Assembly: GCF_004118325.1 (NCBI RefSeq)
Contig: NZ_RDFA01000009.1
Coordinates: 1-64,000 of the forward strand
Direction of reading: 5' to 3'
Length of the DNA stretch: 64,000 nucleotides
Source of the DNA: Halorientalis pallida
GTDB lineage: Archaea; Halobacteriota; Halobacteria; Halobacteriales; Haloarculaceae
Shown here: positions 1 to 9,019 of the stretch, in pieces
How the letters are laid out: each line of letters opens with the position of its first letter
How positions within the stretch are numbered: the stretch's first letter is position 1
Notes under the pieces: model-generated
Seen by the model: only the letters and a program-made list of their open reading frames with translations
Told to the model about the DNA's origin: nothing
Databases searched by the model: none
Translations under genes and position numbers: made by a program

Positions 1-121
1 CCTCGATCCAGTGCTCGCCGATGTCGGGCCGCACTTTCTCGTCGACGAACTCGCGGGCCGACTCCTGGATCATCCGCTCTTCTTCCGAGAGGTCCGCTTC
101 CACGCCGTAGTAATCGAGCAT
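1..121 (-). CDS. Acyl-CoA dehydrogenase, N-terminal fragment (runs off the left edge)
   Basis: Only the first 40 codons lie in the window. They begin with an ATG at 121 and read MLDYYGVEADLSEEERMIQE, followed by SAREFVDEKVRPDIGEHWIE. This matches the helical N-terminal domain of acyl-CoA dehydrogenases, with the typical 'LSEEER-x-I-x-E-x-AREF' pattern. Such enzymes are cytoplasmic FAD flavoproteins that make the alpha,beta double bond in acyl-CoA. A glutaryl- or butyryl-CoA specificity cannot be decided from this piece. An AT-rich element at 143-150 sits about 25 nt upstream of the start and could be the TATA box of a leaderless transcript. Confidence 0.8.
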   Translation of the reverse strand, partial: MLDYYGVEADLSEEERMIQESAREFVDEKVRPDIGEHWIE

Positions 122-360
122 ACAACGCCCTAGGTTTCCAGTGGTAAAAACACTACTCAACCAAACCGCTGTTTGTTAAATCCGGTGGCCGGGGGGTAAA
201 TTCCCGTGTCGTCGGTCGGATCGCCTGCGGCTCACCGGGTCGAAACTGCAGTGCTCCCAGTTCGATCCCCCTATTCTCGGGGTGTCCGGCCCGCACGGGC
301 TCCGTCCGTTCGTGCCGCGGTCGACGCTCGCTCCCTGCTCGCGCGAACCGAGGCCTCGCG
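122..360. other. Intergenic region, no gene seen
   Basis: This 239-bp stretch separates the acyl-CoA dehydrogenase start from the stop of the amidotransferase gene. It holds the presumed acyl-CoA dehydrogenase promoter (AT-rich bases near 140-180, including a TTTGTTAAAT segment). I checked a GTTCGATCC string near 259 as a possible tRNA T-loop, but the flanking bases do not pair into a T-stem. I see no other gene or repeat. Confidence 0.5.
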
Positions 361-1089
361 CTAGTCGTCCGCGGCGCTAGTTCCTGGGTCGCCGCCGGTC
401 CGTTCGGCCTGCACCTCACGGACGAAGGCGGTGAAGTTGTCGAACAGGCGCTTCGCCTCGCAGGCGGCGTCGTAGTTGTCGGCGTTGATGCCGTCGAGCA
501 CCTGCTGGATGCGCTCCTGACTCAACTGGTCGTCTTTCCCTTCGGTGACCGACGCCGCCGTCTCCATGTCGTACTCGGGGTGGAACTGGACGGCGAACAC
601 GCGGTCCTTCCGGAAGCCGTGGATACCGTAGTCGTTCCGGGCGAAGACGGTCGCGCCCGGCGGAGCCTCGACCACGCGGTCGGAGTGGGTGGTGAAGACG
701 GTGAAGTCGTCGTCGACGCCGTCGAGCAACCGGTTCTGACCGTCCTGCCCGACGGTACGGTACCCGATCTCGTACTCGTCCATGGCCTCGACGCGCCCGC
801 CCATGACGTCGGCGAGCAACTGGTGGCCGTAACACACGCCCAGCGCGGGGAGACCGGCCTCGATGGCGTCGCCGACCCAGGCCTTCAACTGGCCGATCCA
901 CTCCCGCTCCCAGTAGACGGACGCCCGCGAGCCCGTCACGACGAACCCGTCGTAGCGGAAGTTCTCGGGCACCTCACCCGCCGGACAGTCGAACTCGACG
1001 AGGTCCGCGTCGAGTTCGCGACGGAAGTTCCGTCGGGTGTCTGCACCGTCGTGGGCCGCGTTCAACAGGGCGATGCGTGGCCGCGTCAT
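361..1089 (-). CDS. Class I glutamine amidotransferase-like protein
   Basis: The 242-residue product has the class I (triad) glutaminase fold. The nucleophile cysteine lies in GVCYGHQLLA and the His-Glu pair in VQFHPEYD. It resembles the stand-alone GMP-synthase-glutaminase-like proteins (GuaA N-terminal type) common in haloarchaea. These release ammonia from glutamine or hydrolyse gamma-glutamyl bonds, and the substrate here is unknown. The reading frame is open further upstream, but MTRPRIALLN is the natural beginning of the fold, so I choose the ATG at 1089. No synthetase partner lies next to it, so it is not obviously guaA. Confidence 0.85.
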   Translation of the reverse strand: MTRPRIALLNAAHDGADTRRNFRRELDADLVEFDCPAGEVPENFRYDGFVVTGSRASVYWEREWIGQLKAWVGDAIEAGLPALGVCYGHQLLADVMGGRVEAMDEYEIGYRTVGQDGQNRLLDGVDDDFTVFTTHSDRVVEAPPGATVFARNDYGIHGFRKDRVFAVQFHPEYDMETAASVTEGKDDQLSQERIQQVLDGINADNYDAACEAKRLFDNFTAFVREVQAERTGGDPGTSAADD

Positions 1090-1155
1090 CGTCCCTGTGT
1101 ACTCACTCCAGACTGAAATGCCCGTCCGTCTCGACACGTCTTGCCGCGCCCGCAC

Positions 1156-1944
1156 TCAGCCGTCCAGATCGGCGTGCTCGTTCAGCTGTCCGGCCAGCGC
1201 GTCCTCGAGGAGCGTGGGCTCCTCGGCGGCGACGAGGTGGCCGGCGTCGATCCCCTCGAATGTCCCCTTTGGCAGGTCCTCGGCGAGGTCTCGTCCCGCC
1301 TCGACCGGGACCACGGCGTCGGCGCGGCCGTGGACCACGAGTGACGGCGTCGTCACCGTATAGAGGTCCGGCATCTCGAAGTCGAGCATCGCGCCGATCT
1401 GTGCGTCCCAGCCGTCGGGGCCGGCGTCGTCGTCGGCTCGCCAGCCGGCGATCCGGTCGACGGCCTCGGGGTGGGCCTCGACGACGCCGGGCGAGAACGC
1501 CTCCGTCAGTGACGCCCGGAGCGCGTCGCGGTCGTCCCGCGGTGCCTGCAGGTCTCGGAGGGCGTCGGCGTCGACGCGGCTCCCGTCGGCCGTCGTCCCG
1601 AGTAGCGCGAGCGTGGTCGCCCGTCCGTACTCGCGAGCGTGCTGGAGCGCGACCATCCCGCCCAGTCCCGCACCGACGAGGTGTACAGTCCGAGTCCCGT
1701 GATCGGCGAGCACGGCCTCCAGATCGGCGGCGAGCGTCGCCACGTCGTAGGGGCCCGGCGGGGCGTCCGAACGGCCGGTCCCACGGAGGTCCCAGACGAG
1801 CGTCTCGACCGGGCCGGCGAGCGCGTCGACGAGCCACGACCAGCACCACGCGCCGTAGCCCGCCGGTTCGACGAACGCGACCGTCGGGCCCGCGCCGGCG
1901 GTCTCGTAGTACAGGTCCTCGTCGCCGTTGGTCGCGGTCGGCAT
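1156..1944 (-). CDS. Alpha/beta-hydrolase fold protein lacking the nucleophile serine
   Basis: The 262-residue protein follows the alpha/beta-hydrolase pattern. It has a DLRGTGRSD strand-turn near residue 50, the nucleophile-elbow region LVGAGLGGMVAL, a GRADAVVPVEAG segment carrying the acid, and a DAGHLVAAEEP segment carrying the catalytic histidine. The usual G-x-S-x-G elbow reads GAGLGG, so the nucleophile serine is replaced by glycine. Asp and His are kept. The family includes proline iminopeptidase-like and enol-lactonase-like hydrolases. Without the serine this copy may be a non-hydrolytic member or a binding protein. The start is the ATG at 1944, and the extra upstream reading frame is Arg-rich and unlike a protein. 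Confidence 0.85.
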   Translation of the reverse strand: MPTATNGDEDLYYETAGAGPTVAFVEPAGYGAWCWSWLVDALAGPVETLVWDLRGTGRSDAPPGPYDVATLAADLEAVLADHGTRTVHLVGAGLGGMVALQHAREYGRATTLALLGTTADGSRVDADALRDLQAPRDDRDALRASLTEAFSPGVVEAHPEAVDRIAGWRADDDAGPDGWDAQIGAMLDFEMPDLYTVTTPSLVVHGRADAVVPVEAGRDLAEDLPKGTFEGIDAGHLVAAEEPTLLEDALAGQLNEHADLDG

Positions 1945-2003
1945 GTCTCGTCGTTGCGCGGCCACCGATTTGAATCCCCACGGGTCGCGCCGTCCGGGCG
2001 CGC

Positions 2004-3530
2004 TCACCCGCCGGCCGTCCCGTTCCCGGGATCGAACCGCCACAGCGTCAGCCCCCTGAACTTCGTCACGTCGGCGTCGCTCCGGTTCGCTTCGAGCGTA
2101 TCGCGGTAGCGCCGCAGTCCGTCCGGCGGAACGTGGGAGGTGACGAGCCAGGCGGTCTCGTGGCCCCGAACCGCCGCCCGTATCTCGGTCGTCGACGCCG
2201 ACGCCGGGAGTGGTTTCACGGCCACGTCGTCCCGCGAAAAGTAGTGCTCGAAGGGGTTGGCGTAGGAGGGCTGGCTGACGAGAACCACGTCCCCGGCGGC
2301 CGCGTCGGTCCCGACCGTCTCGGACACCTCGTCCCACTGGGCGTGCTGGTCCTGGGTGTAGTACACCGGCAGCGGGAGCAGGAACGCGAGCACGAGGACG
2401 CCGCCGACGATGTAGCGCATCTCGACGCTGCCGACGAGTCGGACCGACGCCGCCAGCAGAACGTACAGCCCCATCGCCGCCCCGATGGTGTACCGGTACA
2501 CGTAGATCGGCGTGACCAGGTACGAGATCAGAACCGGGACGACGACGACGATCCCGACCCAGGAGCCGAGCAACGCCGTCCGCTCGCGACCGGTGAGCGC
2601 TCCCCAGCGCTCGCTCGCAGTGCCGCCGTCCCCTCGGGCCTCGCGGGCCTCACCGGCCCCGCCGGTCCGTTCGATGGCGTAGTCCACGGCCACGAATCCG
2701 CCGACGAGCAACAGCGCCAGCGATCCGATCACCGGATTCCAGGGGTCGACGTAGGCCCCGAACGTCAGGAGGATCCGCGACACCGTCGGCGCGGGAATCC
2801 AGGTCAGTCCCGTCGGCCCACCGCCCCCCGACGAGAGCGCCTGCCCGAGCAACACCGCGATCCACGGGAGCGCAACCAGGCCGACGACGGCCTGTGACGC
2901 GAGCCACGTCCGGAACGGCACGGCGGGTCCCTCGTCGTCGAACCACCGGGAGCCGACCACGAAGACGTTCTGGGCCAGCACGACGAACAGCGCGAACGCG
3001 TGGGTGTAGACCAGCAGGACCGTCGTCAGCGCGTACCCGGCCACCGTCCGGCGCGTCGGCGTCTCGACGACCCGCACGAGCAGATAGAAGGATAGCAGTG
3101 TCAGCAGCGCGAACAGGCTGTACATCCGCGTGGTCTGGGAGAAGTTGATGTGGAACCGCGCCACGGCGAGGACGGCCGCGCTCAGCAGACCGACCCGCCG
3201 GTCGTAGAGGCGCGCGCCGACGCCGTAGATGACGACGACGGCCGCGACGCCGAACAGCGCCGCCGGGAGCCGTGTGATCGTCTCGGTGGTCCCGAACAGG
3301 TCCGTCCAGCCTTTCAGCACCGCGTAGTACAGCGGCGGGTGTCGGTCGACCGTCGGCACCTGAGTCAGCACCTCCGGCAGCGTGCGCCCGGCCACGAGGT
3401 TCAGCGACGCGATCTCGTCGAGCCAGTAGCTCTCCTTCCCGATATCGTACAGTCTGAGTCCGGCCGCGAACGCGACGATGCCGTACAGTGCCGCCGGTAG
3501 CGACCGGAGTCGATCCGTGAACACCCCCAT
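2004..3530 (-). CDS. GT-C fold membrane glycosyltransferase (GT39/PMT_2-like)
   Basis: This is a 508-residue polytopic membrane protein with about ten hydrophobic helices. An early extracytoplasmic loop carries the acidic motif YWLDEIASL (residues ~35-43), and a later segment reads DRHPPLYYAVLK. Both are typical of dolichyl-phosphate-sugar dependent GT-C glycosyltransferases such as the ArnT/PMT_2 group. The usual role is to transfer a sugar from a polyprenyl-phosphate donor outside the membrane, here probably for cell-surface glycans or S-layer glycosylation. The C-terminal ~110 residues form a soluble domain. It stands alone between the hydrolase and alaS. The acceptor is not known. Confidence 0.85.
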   Translation of the reverse strand: MGVFTDRLRSLPAALYGIVAFAAGLRLYDIGKESYWLDEIASLNLVAGRTLPEVLTQVPTVDRHPPLYYAVLKGWTDLFGTTETITRLPAALFGVAAVVVIYGVGARLYDRRVGLLSAAVLAVARFHINFSQTTRMYSLFALLTLLSFYLLVRVVETPTRRTVAGYALTTVLLVYTHAFALFVVLAQNVFVVGSRWFDDEGPAVPFRTWLASQAVVGLVALPWIAVLLGQALSSGGGGPTGLTWIPAPTVSRILLTFGAYVDPWNPVIGSLALLLVGGFVAVDYAIERTGGAGEAREARGDGGTASERWGALTGRERTALLGSWVGIVVVVPVLISYLVTPIYVYRYTIGAAMGLYVLLAASVRLVGSVEMRYIVGGVLVLAFLLPLPVYYTQDQHAQWDEVSETVGTDAAAGDVVLVSQPSYANPFEHYFSRDDVAVKPLPASASTTEIRAAVRGHETAWLVTSHVPPDGLRRYRDTLEANRSDADVTKFRGLTLWRFDPGNGTAGG

Positions 3531-3610
3531 ACCCGTAGGTCGAGATTCACGGGAGAGTTGTTAGCTGTTGTGGATTTACCGGCACCGGCGACCCACCGAT
3601 CGCGCGCCGA

Positions 3611-6382
3611 TCAGGCGCGCAGGACCTGTTCGAGCACGTCCGGCGCGTCGTCCAGCGCGTCGTCCAGTGCGTCGCCGTCGGGGCCGCCGCCCTGGGCGAA
3701 ATCCGGCGGGCCGCCGCCGCCACCGCCGACCTTGCTCGCGAGTTCGCCGACGACCTCGCCGGCGTCGATCCCGGCGTCGTCGGGCACGGCTACGACGAAC
3801 TGTGCGCCATCCCGGCCACTGCCGATGACGGCGATCTTCCCCTCTTCGACGAGGGCGTTGGCCGTCGCCCTGAGTTCGTCCATGTCGGCATCCAGCCGCT
3901 GGATCACCGCGGGCGTCCCGCCCACGTCGACTTCCTCGCCGTCGTCGCCGGCCGCCCGGACCTCCGCCAGTTCCTCCTTGAGCTGCTCGATGGTCTTGCC
4001 ACGCTCTTTCCACTCCGTGAAGAACCGGTCGGCGGTCTCGGGGACGTCCTGGGGAGTCACGTCGAGGGTGTCCGCGGCCGCATAGAGGGCGTCTTCCGTC
4101 TCCTGGGTCGCGCCGATCGCGGCGTCGCCGGCGGCGAAGGTGAGCCGTTCCACGCCGTCCTGGATGCGCTCCGTGTTCAGGAGCTTGATCGCGCCCACGT
4201 CGCCGGTGCGGGCGACGTGTGTCCCACCGCAGGCCTGTACGTCCTCGTCGACGTGGATCAGCCGGATCTGCTCGCCGGCCGGAATCCCGCCCTGATAGAG
4301 GTCGAAGCCGTGTTCGGCTTCCGCCTCGTGGCGGTCGGGCCACTCCTGGCTGACCGACGTGTTGTCCATCACGACCTCGTTGGCGAGGCGTTCGATCTCC
4401 TTGACCTGCTCGCGCGTGATGGGCTCGTAGTGGCGCACGTCCAGCCGGGCGCTGTCGGTGTGTTTCTGCGCCCCGGCCTGGCGGATGTGGTCGCCCAGCA
4501 CCGTCCGGGCGGCGTGGCCGACGATGTGAGTCGCGGTGTGGTGACGCATGAGCCGGCGTCGCCGGTCGGCGTCGATCCCACCGCGGACGAACTCGCCTTT
4601 GCCCGGATCCTCGTCGACACGGTGGAGCACGACGCCGTCGACGATCTGCACGTCGGTCACCTCGGCGGTCACGTCGTCGGTCGTGATCGTCCCGTGGTCG
4701 GCGGGCTGGCCCCCACCTTCGGGGTAGAACATCGTCTGGTCCAGCACCACGTCGTAGCCGTCGTCCTCGCGCTCGAAGACGTCCAGCACCATCGCCTCGA
4801 ACTCCATGCGCTCCTGGTCCTCGTAGTAGAGGCGGTCTGTCTCGGGCAGGTCGGCCAGCCGCTCGCCGTGACTCGACTCCTCGACCTCGGCCGTGGCCGT
4901 CTCGGCGTCGTGGCGGTTCGCGACCAGCGAGTAGAAGTCGTCCGGGACCGCCACGTCCACGTCCCGCTCGGCGGCGATCTCCTCGACCATGTCCGGCTGG
5001 ATGCCGTGGCTGTCGTACAACTCGATCAGCTCCTCGGTCGGGATGGGGTCGCCGGACTCGGCGTAGTCGGCGGCCAGCTGGCGGACCTTCCGACCGCCCC
5101 GGTCGAGCGTCTCGCGGTACTTCTCGACCTCGGTGCGGACGATGTCACGGATCGTGTCGCGGTTGCGGTAGTCCAGCCGCTCGGCCTGCATGTCGACGAG
5201 TTCGTCCAGCGGCGCGTCCACGCCGACGTTGTCACAGAGCCGCTTGGTCCGTCGCAGGACCATCCGTGCGAGATAGCCCGTCCCGACGTTCGACGGGACG
5301 ATGCCGTCACCCAGCATGTACGCCAGGGTCCGGGCGTGATCGGAGATGGCGTAGATGTCCTCCAGGGGCTCCACGAGGTCGCGCAGGCGGTCGACGTCGA
5401 CCCCGAGTTCGGTCGCGATGTCCGCACGGGCGGCCTCCACGTCGTCGACGTCGTCGATGTCCAGGCTCCCGGAGAGCCGCGCGGCGTCGTGGACGATGGC
5501 CGCCTCCTCGCTCGTCAGATCGACCCCGGCGTTGTCCTTCAGGAAGTCGATCATGTCGGGGTAGATCGCCTCGTACACAGTTGGAGTGCCCTGACTCATC
5601 CAGGTCCAGCGCTCGATGCCGTAGCCGGTGTCGATGACCCGGCGATCCATCCGGGAGTAGGTGTTGCCGTCTTTGAGCTCGTACTCACCCTCCGGGTCCT
5701 GCTCGAAGCACATGAACACCAGCGTGGCCAGTTCCAGCCCGCGGTAGATGACCTCGAAGGCCGGGCCGGCGTTGCCCCCGCCGACCCACGGGTCTTCGAT
5801 GAACGTCAACTCGCCCATGTCCGCCCCGAGCGACTCGAAGAACTCGACGCAGTACTCGACACACTCCTCTTTCCAGTAGACCTCACCCTCGTAGGCGTAG
5901 TCCGAATCCTCGGCGGCGTTGAACGCGTGGTGGCCGCCCATCTCGAAAGCCATGGTGTGGCGGCCGGTCTTGCCCACGTTGTCGATGTCCTGCATCCGGA
6001 TGCAGGGCTGGGACACCACGAGGGGGTTCGCCGGCGGCGGCGACTGCCCCGAGGTCACGTGGGGCTGGAAGTCGTAGATCGACGCCTGCGTCAGGAGGAC
6101 GTCGTCACGCCAGCGGTTCGCCGCGACGGGGTAGGGATCGACCCGCTCGTGATCGTGGTCCTCGAAAAAGGAGAGAAACGTCTCGCGCATCTCCGACAGC
6201 GACAGCTCGTCGTCGAACCCCGGATTGTCGATGAAACTGTACTCCGCACACGGGGGCTCGCCACAGGTCTCTCGACTCCCGTCGAGCGTCCAGAAGTGGT
6301 CCCCACAGGCCGAACACGTCAGCCGGTGAAACCCCTCGTCTTCGAAGTACTGGAGTTTGTACTCCGCTTCGAGCTCACTCAT
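3611..6382 (-). CDS. alaS: Alanyl-tRNA synthetase, archaeal type
   Basis: The 923-residue enzyme charges tRNA-Ala. An archaeal-specific N-terminal zinc-binding stretch ([11 protein letters not shown], then ETCGEPPC) precedes the class II catalytic core. The editing domain shows [11 protein letters not shown] and the downstream [12 protein letters not shown] metal motif. The glycine-rich C-terminal DHHA1 domain carries [10 protein letters not shown] and [11 protein letters not shown]. Two in-frame ATGs compete, at 6403 and 6382. A TATA-like GTTTTAC (complement of 6411-6417) lies about 32 nt from 6382 but only 11 nt from 6403, so 6382 is the likely start. It is divergent from tspO. Confidence 0.97.
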   Translation of the reverse strand: MSELEAEYKLQYFEDEGFHRLTCSACGDHFWTLDGSRETCGEPPCAEYSFIDNPGFDDELSLSEMRETFLSFFEDHDHERVDPYPVAANRWRDDVLLTQASIYDFQPHVTSGQSPPPANPLVVSQPCIRMQDIDNVGKTGRHTMAFEMGGHHAFNAAEDSDYAYEGEVYWKEECVEYCVEFFESLGADMGELTFIEDPWVGGGNAGPAFEVIYRGLELATLVFMCFEQDPEGEYELKDGNTYSRMDRRVIDTGYGIERWTWMSQGTPTVYEAIYPDMIDFLKDNAGVDLTSEEAAIVHDAARLSGSLDIDDVDDVEAARADIATELGVDVDRLRDLVEPLEDIYAISDHARTLAYMLGDGIVPSNVGTGYLARMVLRRTKRLCDNVGVDAPLDELVDMQAERLDYRNRDTIRDIVRTEVEKYRETLDRGGRKVRQLAADYAESGDPIPTEELIELYDSHGIQPDMVEEIAAERDVDVAVPDDFYSLVANRHDAETATAEVEESSHGERLADLPETDRLYYEDQERMEFEAMVLDVFEREDDGYDVVLDQTMFYPEGGGQPADHGTITTDDVTAEVTDVQIVDGVVLHRVDEDPGKGEFVRGGIDADRRRRLMRHHTATHIVGHAARTVLGDHIRQAGAQKHTDSARLDVRHYEPITREQVKEIERLANEVVMDNTSVSQEWPDRHEAEAEHGFDLYQGGIPAGEQIRLIHVDEDVQACGGTHVARTGDVGAIKLLNTERIQDGVERLTFAAGDAAIGATQETEDALYAAADTLDVTPQDVPETADRFFTEWKERGKTIEQLKEELAEVRAAGDDGEEVDVGGTPAVIQRLDADMDELRATANALVEEGKIAVIGSGRDGAQFVVAVPDDAGIDAGEVVGELASKVGGGGGGPPDFAQGGGPDGDALDDALDDAPDVLEQVLRA

Positions 6383-6410
6383 TCGTTGCCATACTGTGGT
6401 CAACCGGGCG

Positions 6411-6417
6411 GTAAAAC
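6411..6417 (-). promoter_or_regulatory. Probable TATA box of alaS
   Basis: An AT-rich heptamer read as GTTTTAC on the minus strand is centred about 32 nt upstream of the alaS ATG at 6382. Haloarchaeal TATA boxes sit about 27 nt before transcription start, so the transcript would be nearly leaderless. This spacing rules against the alternative start at 6403. Confidence 0.5.
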
Positions 6418-6544
6418 AGTTCCGAACAGCCGGCGAGATTCGCCGCCGTCTGGACGTTCGAGGTCCCGACGTGCCCGCCGCGCCGGCCTACCCGCTCGCC
6501 ACCCCCGCCACGTTCCTTTTGTCGCTGCCCGGTCTGTGTTCGGT

Positions 6545-7057
6545 ATGGCCGACACCACACTCCGCACGGTGGCCCGGCTCCCCGACCGCCGTCCGGCCGC
6601 CTCGCTCGCCCTCGCCGTCCTCGCGAGCGAACTGCTCGGCGGCCTCGGCAACCTCCTCTCGCTCGACGGCGTCACGACGTGGTACCCCACGCTGACGAAA
6701 CCGGCGTTCACCCCGCCGAGCTGGGTGTTCGGTCCGGTCTGGGTCACCCTCTTCGCCCTGCTGGGTGTCGCCGCCTGGCTCGTCTGGCGTGCCGGCCTCG
6801 ACGAGCCCAGCGTCAGACTCGCGCTCGCCCTGTTCGCCGGCCAGTTCGCGTTCAACGTCGCGTGGTCCGGCGCCTTCTTCGGCCTGCGCTCGCCACTGTT
6901 CGGGCTGGTCGTCATTCTCGCGCTGTGGCTCACCATCGTCGCCACCGTGCTGGCCTTCGACCGGGTGGACCGCCGGGCCGCGCTGTTGCTGGTGCCGTAC
7001 CTGGCGTGGGTGAGTTTCGCCGCACTGTTGAACTACGAACTCTGTCGGTTGAACTGA
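6545..7057 (+). CDS. tspO: TspO/MBR (CrtK) family membrane protein
   Basis: The 170-residue protein has five transmembrane helices and the TspO/MBR signature: TTWYPTLTKPAFTPPSWVFGPVW in the first loop, FNVAWSGAFFG in helix 3, and a C-terminal NYELCRLN. TspO proteins are Trp-rich membrane receptors that bind porphyrins, sterols or other hydrophobic ligands. In Rhodobacter, TspO/CrtK affects pigment gene regulation in response to oxygen and light. The start is the ATG at 6545. The TGA overlaps the ATG of the downstream rhodopsin gene by one base (ATGA), so the two are almost certainly co-translated. A long open frame extends upstream through alaS, but that is only a shadow of alaS codon use. 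Confidence 0.93.
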   Translation: MADTTLRTVARLPDRRPAASLALAVLASELLGGLGNLLSLDGVTTWYPTLTKPAFTPPSWVFGPVWVTLFALLGVAAWLVWRAGLDEPSVRLALALFAGQFAFNVAWSGAFFGLRSPLFGLVVILALWLTIVATVLAFDRVDRRAALLLVPYLAWVSFAALLNYELCRLN

Positions 7058-7710
7058 TGGACCCGACGCTCACGACGGTCGCCGCAGGGTTCGGCGGTGG
7101 AGCAGCACTGGTCGGCTGGCGCGCCCGCGGCCGCGAAGGTCGTGCCCGGACGGTCGCCGTCGCCCTCTCGCTCCTCCCGGTTTCCATCGGGACCTGGTAC
7201 CTCGCCATGGCGACGGGGTGGGCCCTCTACGCCGGTGACCGCGTGGTCCACTGGGGCCGCTTCGCCGACGGCGTCCTCGCCATCCCCTTGCTCGTGTTCG
7301 TCCTCTCCCTGCTCGCCGATGCCGACCGCACGACGACGGCGACGGGGATGGCGCTCGGCGGGTACAGTATGGCCGCGACGCTGGCCGCGACACTGACCAC
7401 GGGGGCGGCGAAACTCGCGTGGCTCGGCGTCGCCGTCGGCGCTTTCTGTGCGCTCCTGTGGGTCCTGTTCGGGCCACTCTCGCGATCGGCTCGGGACAGC
7501 GCCGACGCCGCGCCCGCGTTCGGGCGCGGCCGAAACGTCGTCGTCGCCCTGTTCCTGCTCTACCCGGTGATCTGGGTGCTCGGAGCACCGGGCTTCGCGC
7601 TCGCCCCGGCCCTGCCGTTGTTGCCGGCACGGGTCACCCTCGACGCGGCGCTGAAACTCGGCGTCCCGCTTCTCGTGCTAGCCTGGCTCCCAGCCGCGGA
7701 CGCTGACTGA
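7057..7710 (+). CDS. Divergent microbial (type 1) rhodopsin
   Basis: The 217-residue protein has seven hydrophobic helices and aligns along its length with bacteriorhodopsin (BR). Helix B shares LPxxIxTxYLxM. Helix C reads HWGRFADGVLAIPLL (BR R82 and D85 equal R68 and D71; P91 equals P77). The C-D loop is DAD. Helix F has YPVIWVLG (BR Y185, P186, W189), and helix G has LDAALKLG with the counterion D196 (BR D212) and the retinal lysine K200 (BR K216). Changed positions include D96 to V82, D115 to G101, T89 to A75, W86 to G72, W182 to F166, and E194/E204 to P/L. It overlaps tspO by one base and no promoter is seen, so it is the second gene of an operon. A sensory or other non-pump role is inferred from the missing proton donor and release groups. 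Confidence 0.88.
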   Translation: MDPTLTTVAAGFGGGAALVGWRARGREGRARTVAVALSLLPVSIGTWYLAMATGWALYAGDRVVHWGRFADGVLAIPLLVFVLSLLADADRTTTATGMALGGYSMAATLAATLTTGAAKLAWLGVAVGAFCALLWVLFGPLSRSARDSADAAPAFGRGRNVVVALFLLYPVIWVLGAPGFALAPALPLLPARVTLDAALKLGVPLLVLAWLPAADAD

Positions 7711-7790
7711 GGGCCCAGCCGTCTCGACGCCTCGATCCGTACTGCCGTGACGGATAGCCGAGCCCGAGCGTATCGACGACCAGCCGACAC

Positions 7791-8768
7791 TCAGTCGTCC
7801 AGTGCCAGCGAGGCCAGCAGGGCTTCGAGCTGGATGCGTTCGTTGGCCCCCTCGGTGATCCGGTAGTCGGCCTCGCCGATGCGGTCCAGCAGCGTGACGG
7901 CGGCGTCGTCGTCCAGGTCGAACTCCCAGACCGAGCGGTGCAACTGGTCGATCACGTCGCCGCCGGCGATGCCCTCGTCGGTGAGCAGGTCGTCGAGCGT
8001 CGAGCGGGCGGACAGAAAGTCGCCGTCGAGCGCCTGCGTGACCATCTCGTGGATCTCCTCCGGGCGTGCGGTCGAGGTGATGGCGTAGACGCCTTCCTCG
8101 TCGACCACGTCGCCCGTGACCGCGGCGGCCTGGAGCCCGTTGATCGCCCGGCGCATGTCGCCGTCGGCGGCGTAGATCAGCGCGTCGATCCCGTCGTCGG
8201 TCACCTCGATGTCTTCTTCCTCGGCGATGATCCGGATCTGTTCTTCGACGGCCTCGTCCGAGAGGGGGTTGAAGCGAAAGACGGCACAGCGGGACTGGAT
8301 CGGGTCGATGATCTGACTGGAGTAGTTACACGAGAGGATGAACCGGACGTTGTTCGAGAACTCCTCCATCGTCCGGCGGAGTGCCGACTGGGCGTCGCTC
8401 GTGAGGGAGTCTGCCTCGTCGAGGAATATAATGCGGTAATTCGCGCCGCCGAAGGAGGACCGGGCGAAGCTCTTGATCCGTTCCCGGACCACGTCGATCC
8501 CGCGCTGGTCGGAGGCGTTGAGTTCGAGGAAGTGCTCCGCCCAGTCCTCGCCGTACAGGTCCCGGGCGATGGCGAGCGCCGCGGTGCTCTTCCCGATTCC
8601 GGCCTCCCCCGAGAACATGAGGTGTGGCAGGTCGTCCCTGGCGACGTAACTCCGGAGGCGTTCGACGATGGTCTCCTGTCCGACGATCTCGTCGAGCGTC
8701 TGCGGGCGGTACTTCTCGATCCAGATCTCGTCCCGCCCGGCCCGCGACTCGGTGTCGGCCTCGCTCAT
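7791..8768 (-). CDS. rfcA: Replication factor C small subunit
   Basis: The 325-residue AAA+ clamp-loader subunit helps load PCNA on primed DNA. After an acidic N-terminus comes the RFC box [16 protein letters not shown]. The Walker A motif is GEAGIGKST, the Walker B/DEAD motif [10 protein letters not shown], sensor 1 LSCNYSSQI, and the SRC arginine-finger motif IQSRCAVFR. The C-terminal collar domain follows. The open frame extends to 8795, but a TATA-like GTTTATG (complement of 8793-8799) is centred 27-28 nt from the ATG at 8768, which fixes the start there. A second, more divergent small subunit lies at 60236-61246. Confidence 0.96.
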   Translation of the reverse strand: MSEADTESRAGRDEIWIEKYRPQTLDEIVGQETIVERLRSYVARDDLPHLMFSGEAGIGKSTAALAIARDLYGEDWAEHFLELNASDQRGIDVVRERIKSFARSSFGGANYRIIFLDEADSLTSDAQSALRRTMEEFSNNVRFILSCNYSSQIIDPIQSRCAVFRFNPLSDEAVEEQIRIIAEEEDIEVTDDGIDALIYAADGDMRRAINGLQAAAVTGDVVDEEGVYAITSTARPEEIHEMVTQALDGDFLSARSTLDDLLTDEGIAGGDVIDQLHRSVWEFDLDDDAAVTLLDRIGEADYRITEGANERIQLEALLASLALDD

Positions 8769-8792
8769 AGTCCGGGCAACGAGTGGGCTCGT

Positions 8793-8799
8793 CATAAAC
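8793..8799 (-). promoter_or_regulatory. Probable TATA box of rfcA
   Basis: The element reads GTTTATG on the minus strand and is centred 27-28 nt upstream of the ATG at 8768. It is consistent with a leaderless transcript and excludes the upstream in-frame start at 8795. Confidence 0.5.
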
Positions 8800-8880
8800 T
8801 GCCCGGGACCGGTCGCGCACGGCCCCCACCAGCCCCGGTAGGCCCTCAGTAACTACTGCCGTCCGGCCCCGTCGATCGGT

Positions 8881-8982
8881 ATGGACCGCGAAACGGACTT
8901 CCTCCTCGTCACGGCCGTCGGTCTCGGGCTCTCGATCTGGGTCCTCGCCAGCGCCGTCCGGCGACGGCGGACCCGCCGGTGA
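8881..8982 (+). CDS. Small single-pass membrane protein
   Basis: An ATG at 8881 opens a 33-residue reading frame, MDRETDFLLVTAVGLGLSIW, followed by VLASAVRRRRTRR. It has one hydrophobic helix (about residues 7-25) and an Arg-rich C-terminus, as expected for an N-out or hairpin-free bitopic peptide. It lies between rfcA and the SAMP2 gene, on the same strand as the latter and 37 bp upstream of it. I do not recognise a family. The clear helix-plus-basic-tail composition makes it a plausible gene rather than noise. Confidence 0.5.
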   Translation: MDRETDFLLVTAVGLGLSIWVLASAVRRRRTRR

Positions 8983-9019
8983 GCGACACGCTCAAATCCG
9001 GTCGGCCCGACCGCCGGAC

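Noticed and set aside
245-280. Possible tRNA T-arm (GTTCGATCC) near 259
   Set aside because: The bases on either side do not pair into a 5-bp T-stem and no acceptor or anticodon arm is found.
4217-7057. A 946-codon open frame running antisense through alaS and into tspO
   Set aside because: The part opposite alaS has no start signal and mirrors alaS codon use in a G+C-rich genome. Only the last 170 codons form a recognisable protein (TspO).
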